Source: Candidatus Saccharibacteria bacterium oral taxon 488
GTDB lineage: Bacteria > Patescibacteriota > Saccharimonadia > Saccharimonadales > Saccharimonadaceae
Reading direction: 5' to 3'
DNA: 64,000 nt
Assembly: GCA_010202465.1 (NCBI GenBank)
Contig: CP047919.1
Coordinates: 620,001 to 684,000, forward strand
Under the pieces are notes generated by a model that was not told where the DNA came from, did not search any database, and saw only the letters and a list, made by a program, of their open reading frames with translations. A program made the translations under genes and the position numbers. The stretch's first letter is position 1. Every line of letters starts with the position of its first letter. Shown here one piece after another: positions 37,444-46,706 of the stretch.

Positions 37444-37968
37444 CTACGAACCAAATCCCACGAATTGCGTAACCGCCTCTTGACGTTCGTCATTGCCGTC
37501 AACGATTAGCGTTTCGACATAGCCGCCTGGCCGATGATGAGCCCAATGTGGTATTGACCACGCGAATCCTTCATTGCTTGCCAGCACTGCGTCGCGGCTC
37601 AGGAACTGATAGGCGTCAATTTCCGACTGTTGCAAGACGATCTGCCTAAGTCGCGCATCATCCAGCACCGCCCGAAAGATATATTGATGCGCCAGTCCTT
37701 TGTCGCTGGAGCGTGAGGCTACCGCAAAAAACGAGACTTCATCCTCGGTGACGACTAACCCGACCTCTTCCTGGGTTTCGCGAAGTGCTGCCTGTAGCGG
37801 CGTTTCGCCAGCGTCAACCATACCACCGGGCAGACTCCAGTGCGTCTTGTAATACGCCTTGACTGTGAGCAGCTCGCTCGCCGGATTTTCAATCAGCAGC
37901 GCAGCACTGGCGATCCGAGTGTCCTGCGTCTTTAGCCACTCCTCATGCGGCAACCAACCACTTCTCAT
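37444..37968 (-). CDS. NUDIX hydrolase
   Basis: 174 residues with Nudix box GGMVDAGETPLQAALRET then QEEVGL, all catalytic Glu present. Its start overlaps the RNase Y stop (TAATG). A role in mRNA-end or nucleotide pool cleaning would fit beside RNase Y, but this is inference. Confidence 0.88.
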   Translation of the reverse strand: MRSGWLPHEEWLKTQDTRIASAALLIENPASELLTVKAYYKTHWSLPGGMVDAGETPLQAALRETQEEVGLVVTEDEVSFFAVASRSSDKGLAHQYIFRAVLDDARLRQIVLQQSEIDAYQFLSRDAVLASNEGFAWSIPHWAHHRPGGYVETLIVDGNDERQEAVTQFVGFGS

Positions 37969-39458
37969 TATTTTGCGTACTCGATCGCCCGTGTTTCACG
38001 GATGACGTTAACCTTGATAGTGCCTGGGTACTGCATGGTTGATTCAATTTTAGTAGCGATATCGCGCGACAGTTTGAATGCGCTCAGATCATCAATATCC
38101 TCTGACCGGACAATCACCCGCACTTCGCGCCCCGCAGAAATTGCATAGGCTTTATCAACACCATTAAAGCTGGTCGCCACATTTTCTAGATCGCGCATCC
38201 GCTCAGCAAAGTTCTCAGCCGAAATATTGCGCGCTCCTGGCCGAGCAGCGCTGGCAGCGTCGCACACTCGCACGATCAGTGCCTCTGGTGTCGTCGCCTC
38301 GATATCATCGTGATGCGCTTCGATGGCGTGAACGATCCGCTCATCCATGCCGTATTTGCGCGCTAGCTCGGCACCGATGTGGTGATGCTTGCCCTCGATC
38401 TTGTGCGTCACCGCCTTGCCAACGTCATGCAGCAGTGTCGCGATTTTCGTGATGCGTACATCGGCACCAATTTCCTCAGCGATCATTCCAGCCATCTGAG
38501 CCATCTCGGTGGAATGCTTCAATACGTTCTGCCCGTAACTCGTTCGGAATTTCAGCTCACCTAGCAGTCGCTGCATTTCCTTCGGGATGCCGACAACGCC
38601 AGTTTCGCGCATGGCGTCCTCGCCGGCCTGCTTGACTTCTTTATCGATCTGTTTTTTCGCCTTGGCGACGACTTCTTCGATGCGCGCTGGATGGATACGG
38701 CCATCTTTCATCAACATCTCAAGGCTCAAGCGAGCCACCTGCCGGCGAATCGGATCAAAACTCGACAGCACGATCATACCCGGCGTGTCATCCACCAAAA
38801 TATCGACACCAGTCTCGCGCTGCAGTGCCTGAATGTTGCGGCCTTCTTTACCGATAATCCGACCTTTCATCTCATCATCAGTCAGCTTAACAGCCGTGAC
38901 TGTTCGCTCAGCCGTTACCTCGCTGCTCATCCGCTCCATCGCTGTGAGCAAGATCATCTGCGCCCGTTCCTCGGCGTCATCCATAGCCTCGTGTTGTAAT
39001 TTCGACACCAAGCTAACCAAATCGTTCTTAATATCGCGCTCGGTCATTTGCATGAGCTTGTCGGCAGCATCCTTTTTCTTCAAGCCCGCAATCTTCTCGA
39101 GCTTCTCCTGCTGACGCGTGCGAATAGTGCGAATCTCTTCCTTGAGATTGTCAACCTCATCTTCGTGCGTGCGTAGCTTCTCCGCCCGCTTATCTAGTTC
39201 GTCCAATTTCCGATCCAGCGTCTGCTCGCGATCCGCCAACCGATTCTCGGTCTTTTGCCACTCGCGGCGGCGCTCATTTTCGATTTTTAAGGCTTCGTCC
39301 TTAGCCTTCAGGACAATGTCGCTGGCCTTACTCTTTGCCTCGGCAATGTCACGCTCAATTTGCGACTTGCCATTAGCTTGCCTTGTTCGCTGATAGGCGT
39401 AAAAACCGCCCACGCCAAGTGCCGCGCCAACCAAGCCGCCAATAACTATTCCTACCAT
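37968..39458 (-). CDS. rny: Ribonuclease Y
   Basis: Membrane-anchored endoribonuclease starting bulk mRNA decay. 496 residues from ATG 39458 (AAAGGAAAT ribosome-binding site; an upstream in-frame start at 39500 is less likely). N-terminal TM (IVIGGLVGAALGVGGFYAY), long coiled coil (residues 25-190), KH domain (GRIIGKEGRNIQALQRETG) and HD domain (LLHDVGKAVTH). It heads a transcript with the NUDIX gene. Confidence 0.96.
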   Translation of the reverse strand: MVGIVIGGLVGAALGVGGFYAYQRTRQANGKSQIERDIAEAKSKASDIVLKAKDEALKIENERRREWQKTENRLADREQTLDRKLDELDKRAEKLRTHEDEVDNLKEEIRTIRTRQQEKLEKIAGLKKKDAADKLMQMTERDIKNDLVSLVSKLQHEAMDDAEERAQMILLTAMERMSSEVTAERTVTAVKLTDDEMKGRIIGKEGRNIQALQRETGVDILVDDTPGMIVLSSFDPIRRQVARLSLEMLMKDGRIHPARIEEVVAKAKKQIDKEVKQAGEDAMRETGVVGIPKEMQRLLGELKFRTSYGQNVLKHSTEMAQMAGMIAEEIGADVRITKIATLLHDVGKAVTHKIEGKHHHIGAELARKYGMDERIVHAIEAHHDDIEATTPEALIVRVCDAASAARPGARNISAENFAERMRDLENVATSFNGVDKAYAISAGREVRVIVRSEDIDDLSAFKLSRDIATKIESTMQYPGTIKVNVIRETRAIEYAK

Positions 39459-39613
39459 ATGATTTCCTTTCTTTTCTGACCAATCGCCCCGGGTATACAC
39501 CCCGAGAAATGTATCAACGACTGACCATATTCAACTGATGCAATAAAACGGCCCAAGCCACTAATCTAAAGCCGCCTTACTTTTATTGTACGATATTGCG
39601 GAGGAAAATACCA

Positions 39614-39988
39614 CTATTTGCGCGGAGCCGTGATGTGAGCTTCGCCGCCATATTCGGGGAGAATAATCGTGTCGTTTTCGCCGTGCTTCAGCCGCTCCAG
39701 ACAGTCATCTCGCCAGTGATCGCCACTACTGCTAACGATCGGAACGCCGAGTCCCTCCGCCAACGTGTTTGCCACCGCACAGCCAATTCTCAGTCCCGTA
39801 AAGCTACCCGGCCCACGCATGATACCGATACCACTAATACAATGAATGCCACCCGTCTGTTCATCCAAAAATCGTAGCAGCCCTCGGGCTAAACCACGAC
39901 CCGCTTCCCAAGCCACCTCTCGCCAGGTATCACCCTGAATAATCGTTAAACGGCACGTCATCGTCGATGTATCGAGCAGAATAATCAC
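39614..39988 (-). CDS. tsaB: TsaB-like protein, short form
   Basis: Partner of TsaD in N6-threonylcarbamoyl-adenosine (t6A) modification of tRNA. Only 124 residues against about 220 usual: the N-terminal ASKHA lobe is present (LLDTSTMTCRLTI, GPGSFTGLRIGCAVANTLAEG), the C-terminal lobe absent. The sequence ends cleanly without a downstream remnant, so it is a stable short form or an old truncation. It overlaps tsaE by four bases. Confidence 0.85.
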   Translation of the reverse strand: MIILLDTSTMTCRLTIIQGDTWREVAWEAGRGLARGLLRFLDEQTGGIHCISGIGIMRGPGSFTGLRIGCAVANTLAEGLGVPIVSSSGDHWRDDCLERLKHGENDTIILPEYGGEAHITAPRK

Positions 39989-40461
39989 GCTAACTCCTCG
40001 TCCGCCGCACTAATTGCCGCGAGGAGTGCCTGGCTCGTCGGCCCGCCAGCACTCAGCGTGACACACCGCGACTGTTCGTCAATTGCTAGAATCCTCGCTG
40101 TCAGTCGATCGGCCGGCAGCACCTGCTTGACGGCACCAGCCCACTCAACCACTGTCACGGTCTGTGGCTGCATGGTTACCTCGCGAATTTCCTCCGCCAT
40201 GATGCCCGCCTCACCCAATCGATAAAAATCATAATGAGCCAGCGTCAAGTCGCCCGGTGACTGGTACACACGAGAAATAGTAAATGTCGGGCTCTGCACC
40301 GGTTCGGTAATGTCGAGACCCTTGGCGATACCCTTCGTTAGCGTTGTCTTGCCGGCACCAATGTCCCCGACCAGCTCAATAACTTCCCCGCCTTTGAGGT
40401 TGCGCCCAATTGTTTGACCCAACTGCTGCATCGCCAGTGAGCTAGCAACTACTGAGGTCAT
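39985..40461 (-). CDS. tsaE: t6A biosynthesis ATPase TsaE
   Basis: 158 residues with P-loop GDIGAGKTTLTKGI, QSPTFTISRVY, and YDFYRLGE as in TsaE; it drives ATP-dependent recycling of the TsaB-TsaD complex. It overlaps neighbours on both sides (ATGA), so it is part of the long pil-tsa operon. TsaD and TsaC are not in the window. Confidence 0.94.
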   Translation of the reverse strand: MTSVVASSLAMQQLGQTIGRNLKGGEVIELVGDIGAGKTTLTKGIAKGLDITEPVQSPTFTISRVYQSPGDLTLAHYDFYRLGEAGIMAEEIREVTMQPQTVTVVEWAGAVKQVLPADRLTARILAIDEQSRCVTLSAGGPTSQALLAAISAADEELA

Positions 40462-41042
40462 TTGCTATCGCTGCCGTCAGCTTCGGCCGCAGGATGCGCC
40501 TTTCGGAATGGATTTTCGAACGTTGCCTGTGGCTGCACAACCGGCTCCTTGTGGCGGATCTCTGGCGTCTTGACAACGATATGTTCGTCAGTCACACGAA
40601 CGATCTGCGAACGATGAATCAGCAGTTCAGTATCGCCAAAACTCTTGAGTAGCGGTCGCCGCACCCGGAGCTGCTGAATGACAAAATTACCGGCCTCCAA
40701 CGTGTAGCCGATGACCTTGCCAACCTTATGATTTTTTTCATCAATGACCCGCTTACCAACTAGTGCGAACTGAAACTCATATACTTCCTTGATCTTCAGG
40801 ACGTCGCTCGGCATAATCAGCTCGTCCGCCGAATCAATGATCAGACCCAGCGGCCCAATTTCCCGCACATCGGCGATCCGCAGTAAACTCGGCGATTGAT
40901 CAAGCGTCGGCCCTTCTAGCTCATACGCCACGATCGATAAATTGCGCGGGTCGATCACCGCCCGCGATGTCCGTGCCAGCTCCGAGCCAGTCTGCAGGCT
41001 CATCACCGGTGCGTTATCAAATCGTTCAGCAGAAATTAGCAT
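40458..41042 (-). CDS. PRC-barrel domain protein
   Basis: 194 residues from ATG 41042. Two PRC-barrel-like halves (about residues 5-75, ARTSRAVIDPRNLSIVAYEL; and 85-160, GKRVIDEKNHKVGKVIGYTL) and a charged tail. PRC barrels bind proteins or RNA in, for example, RimM; no catalytic motif. A -10 TATAAT is 9 nt before the ATG, so this gene and tsaE/tsaB have their own promoter beside the pil operon. Confidence 0.8.
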   Translation of the reverse strand: MLISAERFDNAPVMSLQTGSELARTSRAVIDPRNLSIVAYELEGPTLDQSPSLLRIADVREIGPLGLIIDSADELIMPSDVLKIKEVYEFQFALVGKRVIDEKNHKVGKVIGYTLEAGNFVIQQLRVRRPLLKSFGDTELLIHRSQIVRVTDEHIVVKTPEIRHKEPVVQPQATFENPFRKAHPAAEADGSDSK

Positions 41043-41069
41043 ACTTCTCACATTATAGCGATATCCACG

Positions 41070-41357
41070 CTATTCGGCAAACAGGTTCGTCCGCCCCGCC
41101 GGCAGACTAAAATTGGCGTTGGCGGTATCGCGCGTACGGAAACTGTTGATCTGGTCAATCGTCTTCTGGTCAAATCGCGTCGTCTGTTGTTGGATGGTAT
41201 CTTCTTTTGGATTCGACGAGGCGAGTAGACTGTAGAGCAGGAAAATTGCCACAGACACACCAACCACCACCGTCAATGTATAGAGGATAACGTGGTAGCG
41301 ATGGAAAAACCGCGACACCAGTGTACCAATTTGTGAAATATCAGGTGAATTTTTCAT
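41070..41357 (-). CDS. Small single-span membrane protein of the pil operon
   Basis: 95 residues: a cytoplasmic N-terminus, one TM helix (VILYTLTVVVGVSVAIFLLYSLL), and a short extracytoplasmic tail. It overlaps the pilO-like gene by four bases. In position it corresponds to pilP-like genes but shares no visible domain; it may be a small inner-membrane platform component. Confidence 0.75.
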   Translation of the reverse strand: MKNSPDISQIGTLVSRFFHRYHVILYTLTVVVGVSVAIFLLYSLLASSNPKEDTIQQQTTRFDQKTIDQINSFRTRDTANANFSLPAGRTNLFAE

Positions 41358-41983
41358 CGAACATATACCTCCACATCCAGAGTTTGCGTACTCACTTGGC
41401 CTGCCCCCTCAGCCTTGGACATGCTGACACTAGCGATCTGCATCCGCGTCAAGTTCTGCTCAATCAAATGCATAAATCGAAGCAGCGCCATGTAATCTGT
41501 TTTTTCGTTGAGGCGGACCGACACTTTCATGCTTTTTGGCCCGGCAGCGCTGTTTGAACCGGAGCTATTATTCGTACCCGAGGTTCCTGATGAACCCGAG
41601 TTTGACTTGGCTCCAGCCGAGCCTGATGTGAAGGTGAACCCAGCAATGCCAACGCCTGATTGATTGGCGTAAGTAGTGAGGTCATTGATGATCTGATTCT
41701 GATATTGATATTGCTGAGTTTCTGCTACTAGCTGCCGAGCCTTGGCAACACTATCCTTATATTTTTCCATCTCCTTTTCCAGCCGCGCTAGATTTTGCAC
41801 CTTAGCATCAACCGCTTTTGCCTCAGTCTGAATCTTAGAGACTTCCTCAGCGGTACCCTGCAGCATGGTGTAGCCGAAATAAACGATCCCTCCCATGCCG
41901 ACCAAGATCAGTACTAGCGACAGCGCAAAGACGATCCGCATGGTCACCGCCGGTGTCATTTTTTCTCGTTTTCTCTCACTCAT
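41354..41983 (-). CDS. pilO: Type IV pilus assembly protein PilO-like
   Basis: 209 residues: one TM helix, a coiled coil (EEVSKIQTEAKAVDAKVQNL), then a ferredoxin-like domain (SMKVSVRLNEKTDYMALLRF) with a Gly/Ser/Asn-rich insert. It forms with PilN the periplasmic-side dimer of the pilus platform. It overlaps both neighbours by four bases. Confidence 0.87.
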   Translation of the reverse strand: MSERKREKMTPAVTMRIVFALSLVLILVGMGGIVYFGYTMLQGTAEEVSKIQTEAKAVDAKVQNLARLEKEMEKYKDSVAKARQLVAETQQYQYQNQIINDLTTYANQSGVGIAGFTFTSGSAGAKSNSGSSGTSGTNNSSGSNSAAGPKSMKVSVRLNEKTDYMALLRFMHLIEQNLTRMQIASVSMSKAEGAGQVSTQTLDVEVYVR

Positions 41984-42540
41984 TGCTTCGCGACCTCCGG
42001 CACCATCGTCACATTAATTGTAATATTGATTGGGTAACCGTCCTTGTTTTCTTTTTCGGCCACCGCCGAGGCGAGATTAACATCCTTAAAGAGGTTTGAC
42101 TGCTGAAAACTGTCCTTCAGCCGCAGTGCATCGCCATACGTTTTGCCGCGTGCGTTGATAGTCATCGGCGTGCCGAGCTTCTTGCTATCCAGCGTCAACG
42201 TTTGCAAAATTGTTCCCGATGGCATCGCCTGGGCAATCTTGAGTGCCACCTTTGAATATCGCACGTCTTTATCAAGGATTGCTTTAGCGATCTTGAGATT
42301 TGCGCTAAATGATTCATAGTCCTGCTGAACTTTTTGATACTGCAGCGCCCGACGGTTACCCGTCTCAATCGTCTGCTGAGCAGTCGTTTTTGCATGCTCC
42401 ATGATCAAATAAATACCTACTGTCGCCACGATGAGTAAGAAGCCGAGGATTAACGACACCACGCAGTAGCGCCACAATATCACATTTGACCGGCCGGCGA
42501 CAATCTCACGTTTAACTTTCGGCGGTAATAGATTAATCAT
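41980..42540 (-). CDS. pilN: Type IV pilus assembly protein PilN-like
   Basis: 186 residues beginning MINLLPPKVKREI, the classic PilN N-terminal motif that docks into PilM; one TM helix, a coiled coil and a ferredoxin-like domain follow. The start overlaps the pilM end. Confidence 0.92.
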   Translation of the reverse strand: MINLLPPKVKREIVAGRSNVILWRYCVVSLILGFLLIVATVGIYLIMEHAKTTAQQTIETGNRRALQYQKVQQDYESFSANLKIAKAILDKDVRYSKVALKIAQAMPSGTILQTLTLDSKKLGTPMTINARGKTYGDALRLKDSFQQSNLFKDVNLASAVAEKENKDGYPINITINVTMVPEVAKQ

Positions 42541-43582
42541 GCCAAATCTCCTCCGCTCGCACCAGTGATAAGCCAGCTGCTGTCATAAACCGCGGTCGTA
42601 GCTGTTTGGCCGGCGGTGCTAAATTATTAAAGTTCAGCGACTGCCACGGACTAGCCACTCGTGCTGGCAGGGTCAGCTCGCCCGTAAAGTACTCACCAAG
42701 CCCTGGCACACTACTACCGCTACCAACGATCAACACCTGTTCAAGGCGGGATTCATCCGGGAAGCGATCGGTGTAGTAGCGAATAACTTTCTGGATTTCA
42801 CCGATGATCCGCTGCAGGCTCGGCTTTAGTGCCTCGGTAATCTTTTCCTGACGAGGGCCAGTGTTGAGGCCGTTAAGCACCTTGAATTGGTGCGCTGTCT
42901 CGAGTGGTACGTTCAATTTTTTCGCGATGTCAAGCGTCAATGTATTGCCACCAATGTTTAGACCACCGGTCACGCGAATTGCCGCATCAAGAATAGCGAT
43001 ATCGGTCGTCGCCGGGCCGATGTCAACGATGACTGTCGGCAGCGACCCCTCTTTGGTTCGCTCAAGCAGTCGTGCCACCGCATTGATACTCGGCTCAATC
43101 ATCGCCACCTCAATACCGCACGATTCAACAATTGCCAGCTGCTCGTCAACAATCTTTTGTGGCACTGCGCACATCAATACCGATAAATTCTCTTTGCCGC
43201 GCTTGATAATCTGATGATCGACGTAGAGCGAATCAAGCGGCATCGGCACATACTGCTCGACCTCGAGATTCACCGCCTCCTCAATCTTATTTTCCTGCTT
43301 GATCGGCAGCGCAAAGGTGCGCGCGTATGTCTTGGTCGTCGGCAACCCCAGCACCACGCGGTTACTGCCAAGCCGTCCGACAATATTTTTTTCAAACATC
43401 TGATTGATCTTGCCGCAGAGATACTCTGCCCGGTCATCGCTCTCGTCCTTCGCCGGATCCAGCTCAATTGCGCCGTATCCATGCACCGTCATCCGTGCCA
43501 TATCGACTGACATTACCCGAACGCCGGCCTTGTTAATATCAAGCCCGATGATCGGCTTTGACTTGTAGAAAATATTTGCCAC
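42533..43582 (-). CDS. pilM: Type IV pilus assembly protein PilM
   Basis: Cytoplasmic actin-like ATPase linking the motor to PilN. About 349 residues from GTG 43582; IIGLDINKAGVRV phosphate-1 loop, VVLGLPTTKTY, IVDIGPATTDIAI, and VLIVGSGSSVPGL. The in-frame upstream TTG at 43642 lacks support. A 60-bp gap with a TATACT precedes it, so a secondary promoter is possible. Confidence 0.93.
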   Translation of the reverse strand: MANIFYKSKPIIGLDINKAGVRVMSVDMARMTVHGYGAIELDPAKDESDDRAEYLCGKINQMFEKNIVGRLGSNRVVLGLPTTKTYARTFALPIKQENKIEEAVNLEVEQYVPMPLDSLYVDHQIIKRGKENLSVLMCAVPQKIVDEQLAIVESCGIEVAMIEPSINAVARLLERTKEGSLPTVIVDIGPATTDIAILDAAIRVTGGLNIGGNTLTLDIAKKLNVPLETAHQFKVLNGLNTGPRQEKITEALKPSLQRIIGEIQKVIRYYTDRFPDESRLEQVLIVGSGSSVPGLGEYFTGELTLPARVASPWQSLNFNNLAPPAKQLRPRFMTAAGLSLVRAEEIWHD

Positions 43583-43642
43583 TATCGTTTGCCCACATCT
43601 CTTCTTTTTGTTAAGTATAGCATAAGCATTTTGAAAAACCAA

Positions 43643-44869
43643 CTACCCCTTAATTTGATTTGCTAATCCAGTAATCGGCATCATCACCGCCGCCGCGATC
43701 AAGCCGACCATACCACCCATAAAGACGATCATCACCGGCTCAATCGTCGAGCTCAAACCGCTAATCGCTGCATCGACCTCTTCCTCATAAAAATCCGCCA
43801 CCTTGACCAGCACCTTATCCGTCTGGCCCGTCTCTTCACCGACCGCCAGCATCTGGCCAACGATTGGTGGATAGAGATCTTCGCGCTCATTGATAATCCG
43901 CGACAAGACCTCGCCATTCTTAATGCGCTTGGCAGCATCAAGCAATGAATCTTGATACACCGTGTTACCGACTGCCCGGGCCGTTACTTCCAGCGCCTCG
44001 AGTACCGACACACCCGCACCGATCAGCGCCGAGAAGGTACGGGTAAATCGCGCCACTGCCACCTTACGAATAATCTTACTGATGATCGGCGCTTTCAAGA
44101 CAAAATGATGGAACTTAACCTTACCTTTGGGCGACTTGATATAGCGAAGAAGGACGTACACACCGCCAAATAACAGCGGGAAAATAATATACCAAAAACT
44201 TACCATAAACTGGCTGATACTCATCAGTATCTGCGTCAGGGCTGGTAGCTCCGCGTCCTCGCCCGCCAGATCCTTAATCGTCTTGCCAATCATTGGCAAG
44301 ACAAAAATCATCAAACCAAAGAATGCCCCGATAGTGATGACGATCAGCACCATTGGATAGGTCATAGCGCTCTTGATCTTCTTTTTCATTGATGAGTTCT
44401 TTTCCTGCTGCAGGGCCAGGCGCTTCAAAATATCGTCCAAAATACCACCTGTTTCACCAGCACGCACCATGTTCACATACACATCACTGAAGGCCTCAGG
44501 GTGCTTACTCAGCGCATCAGCGAACGAGGTACCGCCTTCAATCTCCTTAGATACTGCATTCAAAATCTCACGAAAATGCGGACTTTCGGCGTGCTGGGCC
44601 ATCGAGTTAAGCGACCTGAGGATCGGTACACCGGCAGACACCATGGTGCTAAGCTGCCTGGTAAAGCTAACCAGCTCCTCGGTCGGCACTGACTTCTTAC
44701 CACCCCCAAAGCGAAGGCCCTTCTTTTCATCGCCAGCTTCCTTGAGGTCGACCAACTTCATACCCTGAGCTTGAATGAGCTGGATAGCACTGGCGCGGCT
44801 ACTGGCTTCTAGCTCGCCGTTGATCGGCTGATTGTTATTTTTAGTTGCGATATATTTAAATTTTGTCAT
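43643..44869 (-). CDS. pilC: Type IV pilus platform protein PilC
   Basis: 408 residues, polytopic GspF-family. Two repeats of the GspF domain with FTRQLSTMVSAGVPILRSL and FTRTFSALIGAGVSVLEAL, and three or four TM helices. It anchors the PilB motor at the inner membrane. It starts directly after the pilB stop. Confidence 0.95.
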   Translation of the reverse strand: MTKFKYIATKNNNQPINGELEASSRASAIQLIQAQGMKLVDLKEAGDEKKGLRFGGGKKSVPTEELVSFTRQLSTMVSAGVPILRSLNSMAQHAESPHFREILNAVSKEIEGGTSFADALSKHPEAFSDVYVNMVRAGETGGILDDILKRLALQQEKNSSMKKKIKSAMTYPMVLIVITIGAFFGLMIFVLPMIGKTIKDLAGEDAELPALTQILMSISQFMVSFWYIIFPLLFGGVYVLLRYIKSPKGKVKFHHFVLKAPIISKIIRKVAVARFTRTFSALIGAGVSVLEALEVTARAVGNTVYQDSLLDAAKRIKNGEVLSRIINEREDLYPPIVGQMLAVGEETGQTDKVLVKVADFYEEEVDAAISGLSSTIEPVMIVFMGGMVGLIAAAVMMPITGLANQIKG

Positions 44870-46651
44870 TTATTGCTCCCTTGTTGCTCTCAAAACTTCC
44901 TCTAGCGTTGTCACGCCACGCAGCGACTTAACGAAACCATCTGTCTGCATCGTTACCATTCCTTCAGTAATCGCCTGCTGCTGAATCTCATTACTGGTGG
45001 CGTTGGCAGTGATCATTTTTTGGATTGGAATCGAAATACCGAGGACTTCGTAAATACCAACGCGCCCCTTGAAACCATTATGACCGCACTCATCACAGCC
45101 CTCAGGATTTGGCCGCCACAAATATTGAATCGTCACGTCAGTCGAGCCGAGCGGTGTATTGCCACCAATCTTGTCAGCTGCCGCCTGCTGCTCCAGCGCG
45201 TGCAGCCGCTGCATCGAGCCCTGCTTGAGATTAAACATCTGGACGATGTAGGCGAGCTCTCCGGCGTCCGGCACATACTGCTGACGGCAGTGCATACACA
45301 ACCGCCGCACCAAGCGCTGGCCGATCACCGCTTTGACCGTCGAAGCGATCAAGAACGGCTCAATTCCCATATCAAGGAGACGCGGCAGACAAGTGGCTGC
45401 GTTGTTGGTGTGGAGCGTCGAAAACACCAAGTGCCCGGTCAGCGCTGCCTGCACGCCCAGGTTGGCAGTTTCACCGTCGCGAATCTCACCAACCATGATG
45501 ATGTTCGGGTCTTGACGGAGCAGTGCGCGCAGTCCTGAAGCGAAGGTCATGCCGGCTTTGGCGTTAGTCTGGGTTTGGTTGACCCCGGGGATCTTGTATT
45601 CAACCGGATCTTCAATGGTCGAGATATTCACATCTGGCGTATTAAGTTCTGATAGCACACTAAACAAGCTAGTCGACTTTCCCGAACCAGTTGGCCCGGT
45701 CACCAAGATCATGCCATTTGGTTGCGCCATAGCATCCTTGAGCGTACTCAGCGACAACCCCCAATAGCCGAGGCTATCAAGGGCAACTGCCTGGTTGGAC
45801 TCGTCCAAAATACGCATGACGATTTTCTCGCCATCAGCGATTGGCAGCGTCGACACACGCAGCGCGTATTGCTTACCAGAAACCTTAATCTTGAAGCGGC
45901 CATCTTGCGGCACGCGGCGTTCGTCAATTTTTAGGTTTGACAGGATTTTGATACGACTAACCAGTGCACCTTGGACATTGCGCGGCAATTTATTCACTTC
46001 CTTGAGCACACCATCAATTCGGTAACGAACTTGGACGAAATCCTCGCGCGGCTCAATGTGGATGTCTGAGGCACCCGACTTGATAGCATATTCCAGCAGC
46101 AAATTAACCGTCTGGGCGATCGGCGAATTCTCAGAAATTTCCTCCTCAGAAACATTTTGTGACTCTGATTCAGCACCACTCTGAATTGACACCACCTCGT
46201 CCAGCTCATCGGTAATATTACCGCGATAATTTTCCAGGCAGTCAAGAATGTTGTTTTTTGTCGCCAGGAATACCTTGATGTTGTAGCCAATCTCTTTCTG
46301 GATGAAGTTCAGTGCCTGTACATCATCCGGGTCTTCCATCGCCAGACTCAAGACGCCGTTATCATCAACCGCAAACAATACGACATTGTACTGACGAGCG
46401 ATGTGCTCGGGGATACGCTTGAGAACGTCGTCAGGAATATCCTTTGGCTCAATGGTCACAAACGGCACATTGATATATTCACCAATTTTTTGCCCGAGCT
46501 GCGCCTCACTCAGAACCCTGTGCTCCAAGATAATCGTCTGCAATGAATGGTGCGTACGTTCCGCCTCCATTTTTAACTCAGCCAGCTGTGACTCAGAAAT
46601 TACCTCACCCTGGCGCAAAATCTTCTCAATACTACTGTCAGAAATGCGCAT
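44870..46651 (-). CDS. pilB: Type IV pilus extension ATPase PilB
   Basis: 593 residues: MshEN/GspE-N domain (residues 1-150), Walker A GPTGSGKST, Asp box STIEDPVEYKIPG, Walker B IIMVGEIRDGETA, His box LTGHLVFSTLHTN, and a four-Cys metal site (CMHCRQQY, CDECGHNG). It is first gene of the operon; AAGGG precedes the ATG, -10 TATACT lies 17 nt upstream. No retraction ATPase PilT and no prepilin peptidase are in the window. Confidence 0.96.
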   Translation of the reverse strand: MRISDSSIEKILRQGEVISESQLAELKMEAERTHHSLQTIILEHRVLSEAQLGQKIGEYINVPFVTIEPKDIPDDVLKRIPEHIARQYNVVLFAVDDNGVLSLAMEDPDDVQALNFIQKEIGYNIKVFLATKNNILDCLENYRGNITDELDEVVSIQSGAESESQNVSEEEISENSPIAQTVNLLLEYAIKSGASDIHIEPREDFVQVRYRIDGVLKEVNKLPRNVQGALVSRIKILSNLKIDERRVPQDGRFKIKVSGKQYALRVSTLPIADGEKIVMRILDESNQAVALDSLGYWGLSLSTLKDAMAQPNGMILVTGPTGSGKSTSLFSVLSELNTPDVNISTIEDPVEYKIPGVNQTQTNAKAGMTFASGLRALLRQDPNIIMVGEIRDGETANLGVQAALTGHLVFSTLHTNNAATCLPRLLDMGIEPFLIASTVKAVIGQRLVRRLCMHCRQQYVPDAGELAYIVQMFNLKQGSMQRLHALEQQAAADKIGGNTPLGSTDVTIQYLWRPNPEGCDECGHNGFKGRVGIYEVLGISIPIQKMITANATSNEIQQQAITEGMVTMQTDGFVKSLRGVTTLEEVLRATREQ

Positions 46652-46706
46652 AATTACCCTTATGCTTGAGTATAGCGCATATCGTATGGGAGTTCAATGA
46701 GAAATA

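Noticed and set aside
38587-39393. Plus-strand open frames in the RNase Y region
   Set aside because: Ser/Arg-rich shadows of the Lys/Glu-rich coiled coil on the other strand, without start signals.
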